Assembly (NCBI GenBank): GCA_949152475.1
Contig: OX424564.1
Location: 25,976,165 to 26,040,164 of the forward strand
Source of the DNA: Terebella lapidaria
Taxonomy: Eukaryota; Annelida; Polychaeta; Terebellida; Terebellidae
Reading direction: 5' to 3'
Length of the DNA: 64,000 nt
The notes beneath the pieces are model-generated. The model did no database searches. It was not told where the DNA came from and saw only the letters and a program-made list of their open reading frames with translations. Shown one piece after another: positions 42,568-54,216 of the stretch; position 1 is the first letter of the stretch, and each line of letters starts with the position of its first letter. The translations under genes and the position numbers were made by a program.

Positions 42568-44498
42568 CAGGCCTGGGGTCAATTACTTTGAAATGTAATA
42601 CGAGGGTTGTTCAAAAATTTTCAGGAAATTGGTCATAAAATTGTCAATAATGTAGTTATATACATAAAATTTTTAATAGTTTTTCTTCAGACAGTTTTGA
42701 GTTTATCAGCATATTATTGCGAGTTGGCGCGCATTGTTATGCGTATGATTGTAACCATGGCAACACGTGAATGTGTAACCTTGACCACCTGTAGAAATTG
42801 CTAGATAACCCCTAAAAACACTTCAAAACACCGCAAAATAACTTCTCAAATATTGGAAATACTCGTGGATACTAACGAGGTTTACCTTGGTAACCTTTGT
42901 TAATCAGTTGCCGGGTAAAACGAATATCACACAATAATCTATATCTGAAATGAAGTAACATTAATTCACACTGCAAAATGGTGTCTTAGTTCCGTCTGGC
43001 ACAACGAAATTGATCAAATTCTCTGTTACCATGGAAACCATCAAAACTGTTGGTCTTAACATGCTCCTTTTTCCACTATATTATCCTCCTGACACCCTGA
43101 CTATACTCACCCTGCGATTCCTGCCTCTTCCCGAAATTGAAGGCTGAGTTACAAAGCAAGCATTTCTAGAATGTTCCCAATCCGGAATTGGCAGTGCACA
43201 GGAACCAAATTAAAGTTTCTGATTTGCAATCCTAACTTGAGTGGACCGCCACCGTAAATACATCATTGCTGACGGACGATATTTTGGAAAAGAATTAAAA
43301 CTTGTTCCACAGTAGTTCAGAGCTAATTCTGAACTTGTTCCTTGTATTTCTCTAAAATAAATGTACGTTTATTGGGGACAATAATTTGTCATATCGAGCA
43401 ATATTACAAGTGATCCTACACATGCTCTACACATGCACGCGTTGCCATGGTTACAGCCATATACACAATAATGCGCGCAAACTTCCAATAGTTTGCGCAC
43501 AAACACAAAACTGTCTAATGTTAAAATATTGAAAATTTCACAGAGGTACTTACATTACTGACAATTTTATGATCAAATTCCTGAAACTTTTTGAACAGCC
43601 CTCGTATATTATTTTACTATTACTTCAGAATTTGCAATATTACTATTACTATTATAATTACTTTATTTTTTAAAAGTAATCTATTATATTACTATTACTT
43701 TTGCACCAATTACTATTACAATTACTATTACTTTCCAAATTCAAAGTTCACGACAAATATTGTTCAACACAAATCATCAACAATTAATGTATTCATAAAA
43801 CAAAGTTTGTCATCGTGTTCATTGAAAAACAATTACAAGATTAAATCAGTATCATGATCAACAGATTCATGAGTGTATCATTCTATAACACACATTCACA
43901 CACCGTGTTGGCTGGGCTTTTGCGTGTTTGGTTTCAAGTATAAGAATTATAATTCAGGCAAACTCCACCCCTGACCTGTATTATCGAATCAGAGTTGATA
44001 CAACATTTTACAACACCTGTACCTATGATCACAGTGCTTTTTGAGTCTGAACCCCTATAAAATGGTGCGAACAAGATCATCAAACAAATTAATGTGGTGA
44101 TTTCTTGAATTGACTGGATGATAAATACCGTGGCTGCCGATTGATGCCTCGCTTGCCATCAAACTGATTACTCAATCACTCCCTCCAAAAGGCAGGGGGG
44201 GGGGGGAGTATAATGTCTCATTTACAAAAAACAGTTGGCGTTTGTCTGACCAGCTACAAGAACAAAGTGAATGCTCTAATTAAGAAAAGTCCAAAATATT
44301 CCTGCTGAAGGTATAGAGTAATCTGAAGTAATACCACTTGTAATATATATTACATATTACAATTGAAATATAGTAGTATTACTATTACCATTACATCCAA
44401 TGTTGGAAAAGCTGATTACTACCATATTACAATTACTTGGAAAAATGTAATCGTTACTATTACTATTACAATTACATATTACTATTACCCCAGGCCTG
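42568..44498. mobile_element. hAT-type non-autonomous element with 8-bp duplication
   Basis: Ends CAGGCCTGGGGT..AAT.ACT in inverted orientation, flanked by ATAGGTTC at 42560-42567 and 44499-44506. The 8-bp duplication and CAGG... ends are typical of hAT. Inner ends are rich in ttactattac repeats (43607-43735 and 44370-44490). It inserted into the 41-bp minisatellite and itself contains the mariner-type element at 42601. No transposase. Confidence 0.85.
42601..43604. mobile_element. Mariner-type 1.0-kb MITE nested in the hAT element
   Basis: Ends CGAGGGTTGTTCAAAAATTT, long inverted repeats of 200 bp or more (including gttgccatggttaca blocks at both sides), flanked by TA (42599-42600, 43605-43606). 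The CGAGGG.TGTTCAAAAA end is characteristic of mariner-like elements. No transposase frame remains. Confidence 0.85.
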
Positions 44499-44506
44499 AT
44501 AGGTTC

Positions 44507-45690
44507 CTGTCTGATACTTCAAAGGCTAGTCGGTTGTTCCGTTCTTATTATTCGAATCACTGTTATATGTTTTGGTCTATATAAGGATTTGATTTAAACA
44601 GTCAGCCAAACTGTTCTGAAACATTGATTGCTAATCAGTTCTTCCGTTCTGAGAGATTAAATTATAGTATTTTTTTAGGTCCTGTGAGTTTATATGCTAG
44701 CCAAGTATAAAAATTGCTTAGAGAGTGTACATGCTTGGATAAAGAATACAGTACATGGTGCACCATGAGGGGCGATAGTCAATGACTATCTGCTCAACTT
44801 CCTGTTTTAGTGACCGAATGCAAATCTGCTGTTGTGTTCAGAAGGTGATATCATGAGATGTTATTTGCTAACTGGGTGGTCTTCTGAATAAAATGTATGT
44901 AAATTAACATGTTTGTTTGTGAGTTGTTCTATCATAAATAAAACGAAAAAATGAATTAAGTGTTTATCCTACGAAAAAAATCCCTCCAGACGACAATAGC
45001 TCATCTGGATAAAACCAGCAATAATAGTACAAATCATTATCAGACATGCACAACCATACATTGCTGAAAAAGGTATTTCAATTCTGATTCAAATAAGGTA
45101 TAACATGAAATGATTATGGTGTCCTGGACAGCAAAAAGTACTTTGGTGTAAGTATACCCTATAAAGTGTTCCTTTTTCGACTGAAAATAGCATCAAGCTG
45201 CATGTCACCAATGAGATTATAATGGGAATAACGAGGTAAATCTTCGATACAAGTAAGAAAAGCAGATGCCATTAGAAATGCAATTGTATTACGTTTCCAA
45301 GATACAGTAGATACACCTTATGTGGAAATCCTTCGAATCAGTGAGGAACGGCAGCCTGTTGAGTAACCCTACCCCCTAAATATCGCTAACCGGTTTTTCA
45401 CACAAAGTCTCGCATACGGTACCCTGTTTCAATAGGTCATAACTTATTTTCCCCTTGATTCCTGGCTTGGCATCATCGTGTTCCATCAACTAGATCTATA
45501 CATCTGCAAGAAAAACCTTGATGACAAATGTAGTACAGCCATGTTGGGTTAACTTCCCATGAGCTAGCAAACGTAGGTGTGGAATTATTTAGTGTGTACT
45601 CTGAATAACTATGTATATTATTCATTACAACCTACAACTTAAACTATATTGTATGGTTTATTCAAGTGTATGTAAATAATGTATTTTATT
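44507..45690. other. Intergenic, no gene recognised
   Basis: The block near 44520-44540 (cggttgttccgttctta) is repeated loosely near 44635-44655 (cagttcttccgttctga). Nothing else. Confidence 0.4.
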
Positions 45691-45712
45691 GTCGCCTCCA
45701 TCAGGAGGCGAC
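45691..45712. repeat. Perfect hairpin GTCGCCTCC-atca-GGAGGCGAC
   Basis: 9-bp arms with a 4-nt loop. A related motif (gtcgtaggcgacc) occurs at 49699-49711, so these may mark the two ends of a 4-kb repeat. Confidence 0.75.
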
Positions 45713-47341
45713 ATACTCAAATACGATTAAAACGGCCCATGGATAGATGCGTTGGTCCGGTCCTGTAATAGTACCGCAGCATTTGTTTTAAAATTTTTAG
45801 TGACAACAAGCAGATGGAGACAATCATTGAAAAAATAATCCAGTTAGATTGTGAAACGTTCTAAAATTTTCTTCATGCCTGACAACCGCAAAATATCGCG
45901 AGTACTTCGATAGATTTGACCGATCAGACAGCGGCTTCCCGACTCCGTGGGGATGGCTTGTTGATATCATCATGGCTTGAGCACTGTTCCGAAAAATGTC
46001 ATTCTTGAATGAGAACGTATTGCCCACCATTCAAATTGTCGGGGAAAAAGTTTGTCAAAAAATATTCATGTACCGGTTCCCTTCTTATCAACCGATTTAC
46101 CCAGTATACTTGCGATAATGAAGTTTTTCAACATGATTGAATGGGCATTTATTTTGCAGCATTTAACGAGAACTTAGAAATATAAGGCATTTGTATTTAT
46201 AGGAAACTCTTCAAATCTACACAATCTTATTGATATGACAGTCAAACATGCAAAAGGGGACGGGTGATCAAACACCGCTGACACGGCGCTGTGTATGTAT
46301 CGATTTTCTACTCGGTACATGTACTGGTGACAGGGTGCACAATGCTTTGCGGAAATATGTTTTATAGCGATCTTTCTCGTTCCATGCAGTTTGACGAAAT
46401 ATTTCACCCAAAAAATGTTGTTTTACAGGTCGAATACTATATGCATAGATGTGAATAATGGAGCCTAAGCTTACACGTTGGGTTTATGTAGCATGTTAAA
46501 TTTATATTAACGAGCTATCGTGCATAAGTGTTTCGAATTGATATGGGTCTGGAAAAGGTCTGGAAAGTGTTCCATTTTGAGTCTGCAAAGTCCCTGATCT
46601 TGTTGTTCACAGAATAGTGAAAAATATGTGACTGTAATTGCAGTATGTCAAAACTACAGCAATGCAGACTCAAATAAACTTCCCATTGCCCACATTGGAA
46701 TCGAGCTATGCACTGCTGAGAGGCGACACATGTCTTTTACTACATTTCCTGACGCTTACTTGTCAATATCTGTCATGTCGATATACATGTATACAGGCAG
46801 TTGCCATTTTGAATGCCTGGAATGCATTGTAATGCTCTGACTGTAATTTCTACAGGGACCGCAGTGGAGATTTTTTTGTGAACGCTCTTCAGGTTGCAAA
46901 TCTTAACCGATTCTAATAATTTTTTTTATACAGACACATCTTATGGTTAGATCCCGACACCGATTGGTGACACATTTCGTGCTCGAATTAGCCTGTTTAA
47001 CACACATTACTTGTGAACAATCTATGGTTTGTGAATTGCACACGCTTGTATGGCTTGTAAATCGCACAGGCTTGATGAGAAAGACAGTCACACGAAACCT
47101 ATTGTTTTTTTCTTCAGAATGATCGAACAAATTTTAATTATTTAACAGACTAACTTATTACGACCATTAAAATGCCCACTCTGACATCTGTGATCACTCC
47201 AATACCTTGTACTGTGAAAGCAAAAGGCACTAGAATCTTGTTCAGAATGGAGAACTGATTTGGTGAAAACAGAACAATATTATCAAATAAGTTAACGTTA
47301 GTTTTACCAATTAAGTATATTATTGACCACAATAAAATTAC
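45713..47341. other. Intergenic, no gene recognised
   Basis: Only the similarity of 46797-46860 to 42170-42232 was found. Frames of 60-77 codons show no motif. Confidence 0.4.
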
Positions 47342-47345
47342 TTAA

Positions 47346-47758
47346 CGTAGTCCGCCACAAACAGGGAGGTTATGAAAACTCAAAATTTAGAAGTTATATC
47401 TTGAATATTATCTCTTCAAAATAACATATTCTATAGAGTAACTGATCAGCATTCTAATACTGGAAAGAAAATAGGGGGTTACCGTGCTGGTTTCTTCAGC
47501 ATATTCGATCAAAAATCACAAACATTTACTAAAATGACCTAATTTATGGTATTTTTACACATTTTTGCCCATATTCACATCTTGCACCTTGTTTTCCAGA
47601 AGAACGGATACGGTGACCCCTATTTTCTTTTCAGTTTTGGGATGCTGATCAGTTACTCTATAAAATATGTCATTTTGAAGCTCTAGATTTTGTTAATACA
47701 GTCATTTATTTTGAAAAACTCTTTGACCCCCTCCCCTCACTGTTTGGAGCGGACTACC
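47346..47758. mobile_element. Foldback element flanked by TTAA
   Basis: Arms of about 190 bp are inverted copies (tagagtaactgatcagcat, gaaaagaaaataggggttac and outer tagtccgc..caaacag). TTAA is present at 47342-47345 and 47759-47762, the target of piggyBac and Kolobok transposons; a TA target is also possible. No coding capacity. Confidence 0.7.
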
Positions 47759-47769
47759 TTAAGATGGAA

Positions 47770-48125
47770 ACATTAATTATTAGATCAACAAGGTAAAGGT
47801 TTTGTCCAGTACAGATTTCTTGGGCGTAACCGAAAAAGTTAACATTATTTTTACTAGTTAAGTCTATTATTGACCACAATTAAATAGTTAAGACGAGAAA
47901 TATTTAACAAGGTAATGATTCTGTCATGTAGAGATTTTATGGTTGTAACCAAAGAAGTTAACATTATTTTCGCTGGATACGTCTATTATTGACCTCCGTG
48001 AAAATAGTTAAAACGAGAAACATTTTTTTATTGAGGTCAACAAGGTAAAGATTTTGTCCAGTTAGCATTATTTTCGCATATTATGTCTATTATCGACCAC
48101 AATAAAAATAGTTAAGGACTGATTG
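47770..48125. repeat. Degenerate tandem repeat, about 115-bp unit
   Basis: About three units containing tctattattgaccacaat, gttaagacgagaaacatt and caacaaggtaaag.tt.tgtccag. Another unit lies at 48830-48965 and a partial one at 47150-47340. The stretch 48126-48829 between them holds no gene. Confidence 0.7.
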
Positions 48126-48974
48126 CACGTAACATACCAGGGATTACAGTGAGGTACTTTCCCATTGACTCAAAATGTGAAAGTAAAGGTAACAAAATCA
48201 CGAAGACAATACAATCCCCTGACCCAAAACTTGGCTAGCACACACACATATACTCATGGATGTTGAACCGAGACATGGTTTCATAAATAATATCGCGGAA
48301 GCTGTGCAATTCGATGATTAGATAAATCATTTTATACGTTTCACCAGAAAGAACATTCGTGTGTTCTGCTTGACAAACACTGGTTGCTGTGTATATGTAT
48401 ACTTTGTTGTGGTCAAAATAACGAGAATATCTAGAGCTATAATTTCTGTGAGATGAATACAATGATCGGAACATTCCTAATCCCAAGCACCCGAGTGCAT
48501 ATCACCCGTGAGTTTTACCAGTATCACTAGCTATTTGCTGTACAACATTATCCTCTCACTCGCCATGTTGTGAGTGTACTTTGTCTACTGAGAAATAGGT
48601 CAGAAAATGACATATGAAAACGATGTTCTTAACAGATTTAACATTGTTAAGTTAAAACCGGAGTCGCAGTTAGTAATCCTTGATGACTAACAACCAGAAT
48701 GGCAAAGTTTCACGTTGATTGGAAGTGTGTACGTGTATGAATTTGTTACCTTTATATTTACATTATAAGTGAATGGACAGCTGGTCAGTTCCATGCTCAT
48801 GATAATTACATACAACCAATCCCTAAGACAAATATTCATTATTGGCTTCAACAAGGTGAGGGTTCTGTCCAGTAGAGATTATATGGCTGTAACCAAAAAA
48901 GGTAACTTTTTTTGCTAGTTAATCTATCATTGACCACAATAAACATAATCAAGACGAGAAACATTTGAGCTCAA

Positions 48975-49460
48975 GCAGGTAACTGGAATTTCACATTCGA
49001 ACCAAATTTGGAACATATTTGGGGTGGGAATAGTGCTTTTGTGAAAAAATTGATCTGGCTCCAATCATCTTGAAGTGCAATTTTGGTCAACTTTTACTTA
49101 GAATTCTTGGCTCCAATTTCGACATCTTGAAATTCAGTTTTGGTCAACTTTTACTTTGAATTTCAACTTGAAACGAAGTTTGGCACATATTATGAGTTAA
49201 AAATATAACTTATGCTGAAAACTTCGATCTGGCTGCAATTTCGTCATCTTGAAATGCAGTTCTGGTCAACTTTTACTTTGAATTTCAACTTGAAACCACG
49301 TTTGGCACATATTCTGAGTTAAAATATAATTTATGATAAAAAGTTCGATCTGGCTCATATTTCGTCATTTTGAAATGCATTTTTGATCTACTCTTACATT
49401 GAATTTCAATTTGGAACCAAGTTTGTCAAATATTCTGAGTTGAAATATAACTTGAAAAGT
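48975..49460. repeat. Degenerate tandem repeat, about 125-bp unit
   Basis: About four units with ttttggtcaacttttacttt, gaatttcaacttgaaac, tttggcacatattctgagtt and ttcgatctggctgcaatttcg. Confidence 0.75.
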
Positions 49461-51207
49461 TTATTCTGGCTGTTATTTCAGTTATTTTATCGAACATGTC
49501 GAAATGGACATTCATATGCAATGCTTTCAGTGGTGATCTTGAATTCGAATACAGCAATTTTGGTGGGAAAAAAAAGTTGTGGTTTAAGATTTTTCGTTTC
49601 TCTGGTAATCTTTTATAGCCCTTGCTCTAGTTTTTCACACTTATCAATAATATATTCGGGGCAAAAGGGATGATAGGGCTATGGGGATACACGCAAGCAG
49701 TCGTAGGCGACCGGAATCATCTAGTTTTGTATACAATGTATATTCATAATACAAATATGTCTATCTACGAGTACTTCGTCCGCAGAGGCCAATTTACACA
49801 TTTCAGGTCAGGCGTGACCTTGAGATTTAGTCTCCGAGGTTGAAGGTCATCAAAAGATGTACCATATATGACTTTCTATATGCTAATAATGCAATCCTAA
49901 CCTGTATGTGCAAGTGTTTTAGCTGCACAGGCCAATTTACACATTGACCTCAGCTGGAATTTTTAGGCCTTTTTCGGGCCTTTTGAGTATAAATTTTCGG
50001 GCCTTTCAAGCGATTCAAGGCACTCCATCCTTATAAACAATGTCAAGGACCCCAACTAGCATGTTTGAAACAAAATATCACAAAACTGATCAGACAGTAT
50101 GTGAGAAATTGACCGTCAAAGACCCAAATTGAGTGTTTTTTTTATAAAATCGGACGCCATTTTGACAAAAATGTGAAAATAAAAAATCTAAAAAATACCT
50201 CCTCAAATGATTTTTAAGCATTTCTGTGCGAAATTTCAGGAAGATTCGACAGGAAAACTTTGAAGATAAAAATGCTAACGCCGGATGGACAGCAAGACGG
50301 ACGGCGGGCGCAGCGCCATGCCAATAGGTTAACGGACCAAAGGTCCGGTAACCTAAAAACTGGAAAAGTACTGGAGTTGATCAATAACTTGTGTTAAATA
50401 TGGTTTGAATAACAGATTACTTTCATGATGATTGAATTACATTTTTATGCACTAATGTTCTGTGTTTTTGTTTACATGACATTAAAACTAGTAATCTAGT
50501 TACACACAACAGCTAACGTTTATTCAAATTGGCATGGCACAGCATGTCTTTTTGAAATCATCAGCATTGATGCAGAGATACAGATAATCTATTTATTATG
50601 GATATAGTACTTGATATATAAATAAAAATGGAACAATAACATTAATATATTTACTTAACTTGAATATGTGCAGAATATCTTGTTATATAACTTTATCAAT
50701 GCACATTGCGCCGGGGATGTCCTGCAATTGTTTTAAACTAAACACACAATTTATATATTCAATGATGTCAAAGCGGTATGTGTATACAATTTTCAGACAT
50801 TCAAAATACCAAATGGTCGTATGGGTTAAAACATGAATATATGCATGCACTATACATTCAAATACATTCAAATATCAATAAATGTAACAACGAAACGTTA
50901 TTGTACAACAAATGTGCAACCACATTCCACAGTTGTGTTGTTCACATAAACTAAACATAAACACAGCCACCCCGCACAACATGAATATGATTGTTGATAG
51001 AATAATATTATATGTTGTGATTTGTCTGGTGAATTCATGCACAATATATATGAACCTGTACAATATGTTATATTTGTCTGACCTCAAGCACAGTATAATG
51101 AACCTGTACGACATGTTATATTTGAGCTACCACACAATTCAGACAGAAGATATTCATGTCACATGATCAGTTGACCAGTACATAATCCTAATCACTGATA
51201 TAACTAA
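49461..51207. other. Intergenic, no gene recognised
   Basis: 49800-50350 resembles the long satellite unit at 63.6-63.9 kb (gggcctttcaag.gattcaagg, acagtatgtgagaaattgaccgtc), with ggaccaaaggtccggtaacc near 50340. 50360-51200 is plain AT-rich sequence downstream of the TRIM-NHL gene. Confidence 0.45.
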
Positions 51208-52977
51208 TCACATTTCAAACAGCTGAACACGCCTGTTATAACTCTCATACACTACTATGTTGTTGTTGCTCACGGCGACACCCATTGGGCACCTCAGCTC
51301 TCCCGGTTGACGTCCCTCTCTCCCCACCACACATGTCAGCTGTCCCCGTGAATCTAGTACAATCAGCTGGTGATTACTGTGGTCTGCTATGATAATGTTG
51401 CCGTGAGAGTCGGCTGTGAAGCCCCATATACTGATCACATTTGGTGTGTTTGGTATGCTGGGTATGATGACCCGTACGTATGCTCCACTCAGTGTAAACA
51501 TCAGTAATCTGGCCGCGCCCCTTTCATTCACGAGCACGTGGCCGTATGGTGTTGCCGCTATACTGATTGGTATATCGGCAAACTGTCCCGGCCCCTGACC
51601 CTTGGAGCCGATAGTACAGATGTGCGAGCCTTCAGCACTCAGCACCTTGACACGGTAATTAGCAGCGTCAGCAACCAATAACTGTCCAGTCTGTGTGAAA
51701 GCCAGTCCTAATGGTTCATTCATCTCATCATTGCCAGATCCCTCAGAACCAAATGTCCTGACAAGCTGGAAGTACTTGTCATACACCTTTATCCTAGCAT
51801 TCCAAGAATCACTGACATACAGTTCACCAGAAGGACTCACACACAGTCCAGCAGGCCAGTTGAACTGGTGTTTCTTGGCACCTTTTTCACCGAATATAAA
51901 CATCAAATTGAGATCTCTGTCGTATACCTTCAATCTATGATTGCGCGTATCAGACACAATGTAGCTGTGGTCTGTGCAGGCCACGTAGCTTTCTTCAGCG
52001 AACTCCTCTGGGCCCGATCCTCGACTGCCGCTGACAGCTACGGACCTGGCACGGGTGTAGTCTGCCGATGTCGGCTGAGGGCCGCTGGTTGCTGGCGGGA
52101 ATGTGGTCTCTCCCACGTCTGGTGCCGATGTCGGCTGATGGCTGCTACTGGTCGCTAGGGGGGATGTGATCTCTCCCATGTGTGGTGCTGACTGTGACTC
52201 CACGAATGTGTACTCTATGAGGGTCGGTGTACTCTTCTGATAATCTTGTAAAGTGGACAGGAACTCCAGGGCTTTAGTGTGGATTTCTGTCAAGGATTCT
52301 CTGAAGAGATTTGAAGAAATGCTGCTAGCAAATGTGACGTCTGATTTCAGTAGAAATGATTTACATTTAGCAACTTCAACTTTAAGTTTGTGTTGCCATA
52401 CTGTGTAACTTTCTGTGTTGAGTTTCTGCAGTTCAGTCACTTTGTTCTTCAGTCTTGCTTCCAGTTTCCTGATCTCGTCTTGGTACGTATGTATTTTCTT
52501 CTGGATCTGTTCTATGGCGGCAGCTGCCCGTGTCCTCTCTTTGTCAAGGACGCTATCATCTGAAGTCAGGTCTGATGACTTTCTGACTTCCTTTCGGAGT
52601 TGATCCAAATGCTGCTTGACATCACCTTGGAAGATTTGGTCATGAGCAGCCAGACATGTAGCACAGAGATTTTGTGCTTCGATCTCCCGGCTTTGACATG
52701 AATAACATAACTCACTCAGAACATCATACAGTGCAAAATTCTTCACCAGATTTTCGGTTTCACATCTTCTCTTGCACTTTGGACAAGTGATGGGAGGTTT
52801 TGTGGCCAAAGTATTGACACATTGTTTGCAGAATGTGTGTTGACACTTGAGAGCTGTGGGAGTGCGGGCGTCCAGATCGTAGGTCAGTAGACACACAGAA
52901 CATTTCAGCTGCTGTTGCAGGAACCCTTCTATCGGAGGGATGTCAGCCATGTTGTGTTCTATAAGTGTTGCAGGCAA
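51208..52977 (-). CDS. TRIM-NHL protein (RING, degenerate B-box, coiled coil, NHL repeats)
   Basis: Single-exon gene of 589 residues. RING finger C3HC4 with C26, C29, C45, H47, C50, C53, C66, C69 (CSVCLLTYD ... CQHTFCKQC ... CPKC), which predicts E3 ubiquitin ligase activity. A B-box-like region with C92, C95, C106, C109, H113, H124 is degenerate. Coiled coil about 135-230, then a Ser/Thr/Pro-rich linker containing two similar segments (about 275-315), then six NHL repeats (about 320-589; FGEKGAKKHQFNWPAGLCVS, LYVSDSWNARIKVYDKYFQL) that should form a beta-propeller binding RNA or protein. The family includes TRIM2/3/32/56/71; such intronless RING-NHL genes are greatly expanded in molluscs and lancelets, often considered with innate immunity. 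No close orthologue is claimed. Two start codons are possible (1 or 10). A rearranged fragment lies at 53706-54216. Confidence 0.92.
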   Translation of the reverse strand: MPATLIEHNMADIPPIEGFLQQQLKCSVCLLTYDLDARTPTALKCQHTFCKQCVNTLATKPPITCPKCKRRCETENLVKNFALYDVLSELCYSCQSREIEAQNLCATCLAAHDQIFQGDVKQHLDQLRKEVRKSSDLTSDDSVLDKERTRAAAAIEQIQKKIHTYQDEIRKLEARLKNKVTELQKLNTESYTVWQHKLKVEVAKCKSFLLKSDVTFASSISSNLFRESLTEIHTKALEFLSTLQDYQKSTPTLIEYTFVESQSAPHMGEITSPLATSSSHQPTSAPDVGETTFPPATSGPQPTSADYTRARSVAVSGSRGSGPEEFAEESYVACTDHSYIVSDTRNHRLKVYDRDLNLMFIFGEKGAKKHQFNWPAGLCVSPSGELYVSDSWNARIKVYDKYFQLVRTFGSEGSGNDEMNEPLGLAFTQTGQLLVADAANYRVKVLSAEGSHICTIGSKGQGPGQFADIPISIAATPYGHVLVNERGAARLLMFTLSGAYVRVIIPSIPNTPNVISIWGFTADSHGNIIIADHSNHQLIVLDSRGQLTCVVGREGRQPGELRCPMGVAVSNNNIVVYESYNRRVQLFEM

Positions 52978-53705
52978 TGATGATATTAGAGGTGATTACA
53001 CAAGTGAATTATATTGTTACCCTCACCTTCTGGTAATTCTTGTGAACTATTTCTTATGATTACTTGTCGTTGTGCTTCAGTGATTGAGACTATTATTCCA
53101 GATGTCGAGTGTATCCCATTCAATGAATGGTCTGCTTCCAAACAGGAAAACAGTGGAACTTCCTCTTCACTTCTGTAACAAAATGATAGAGCTGGTCACA
53201 AGTGAATAAAAAACAGGAAGTCATTTTGTATGCCCTGACTTTTTCTAATCTATCAAAAATTACAGCTATAATCACTTTTAGAATTGACAAAAATTCATTC
53301 ATTCTGCGGTAGCTTCATATTGTGTATAGGATGAGAAATCGTACAAATTTAGGTATGAAAATGTGTATTACGTGCCTGAATTGAGTTGCCAAATAAGATT
53401 CGAATTCGGGCCAGTCTATTTCGTATCATTTTTTTTCCTCAAAGCGATCCGCCTTGCGAGCGAGTTCTACACACAGTTTCATGACGTCATTGATATTTGT
53501 CTAGATACTGTGGCAACCGGCAATGTAGGCAGACCGATCATTCTCTATCCACTGTTTTCATGCACGATTAACGACAATTTTCTGAGTATCTGTTGTCGAA
53601 CTGTGCATATTTCCTATATTTTTCCGACTATCTTGAGATGTACTTTCAAGTTTGCGTGACAAACAAAAATGCTAAATTTGGCTGATTTTAAAATTGATTC
53701 CAACT
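52978..53705. other. 5' flank of the TRIM-NHL gene
   Basis: 52978-53280 is copied at 53888-54194. No intron acceptor obvious near the ATG, so this is promoter or 5' UTR. 53290-53705 shows nothing recognisable. Confidence 0.5.
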
Positions 53706-54216
53706 TTAATATAAGCACCGTTTCCCATCCTAATGGTTCATTCATCTCATCATTGCCAGATCCCTCAGAACCAAATGTTCTGACAAGCTGGAAGTATTTG
53801 TCATACACCTTTGTCCTATCATTCCAAGAATCACTGACATACAGGAACAGGAACCCTTCTATCGGAGGGGTGTCAGCCATGTTGTGTTCTATAAGTGTTG
53901 CAGGCAATGATGATATTAGAGGTGATTACACAAGTGAATTATACTGTTATCCTCATCTTCTGGTAATTCTTGTGAACTATTTCTTATGATTACTCGTCGT
54001 TGTGCTTCAGTGATTGAGACTATTATTCCAGATGTCGAGTGTATCCCATTCAGTGAATGGTCTGCTTCCAAACAGGAAAAAAAGTGGAACTTCCTCTTCA
54101 CTTCTGTAACAAAATGGTAGAGCTGGTCACAAGAGAATAAAAAACAGGAAGTCATGTTGTATGCCCTGACGTTTTCTAATCTATCACAAATTAATATAAG
54201 CACCGTTTCCCATCCT
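53706..54216 (-). pseudogene. Rearranged partial copy of the TRIM-NHL gene, flanked by 26-bp repeats
   Basis: The minus strand holds about 300 bp of the gene's 5' flank, then the first 19 codons (MADTPPIEGF), then a jump to the second NHL repeat (YVSDSWNDRTKVYDKYFQLV) up to NEPLG, where similarity stops. The coding part between (RING to first NHL, about 1.1 kb) is deleted at a junction with short shared sequence (caggaac). The same 26 bp, beginning ttaatataagcaccgtttcc, bounds it at 53706-53731 and 54191-54216. It cannot encode a functional ligase. Few differences from the parent suggest a recent event. Confidence 0.85.

Noticed and set aside
42233..42582. Three overlapping minus-strand ORFs of 71-112 codons with repeated peptide
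   Set aside because: They follow from a 41-bp tandem repeat lacking stops in every frame; no start context or family.
51416..52603. Plus-strand ORFs of 60-96 codons
   Set aside because: Antisense shadows of the TRIM-NHL gene.
53916..54203. 95-codon minus-strand ORF
   Set aside because: It lies in copied 5' flank of the TRIM-NHL gene; the parental flank lacks a comparable frame.
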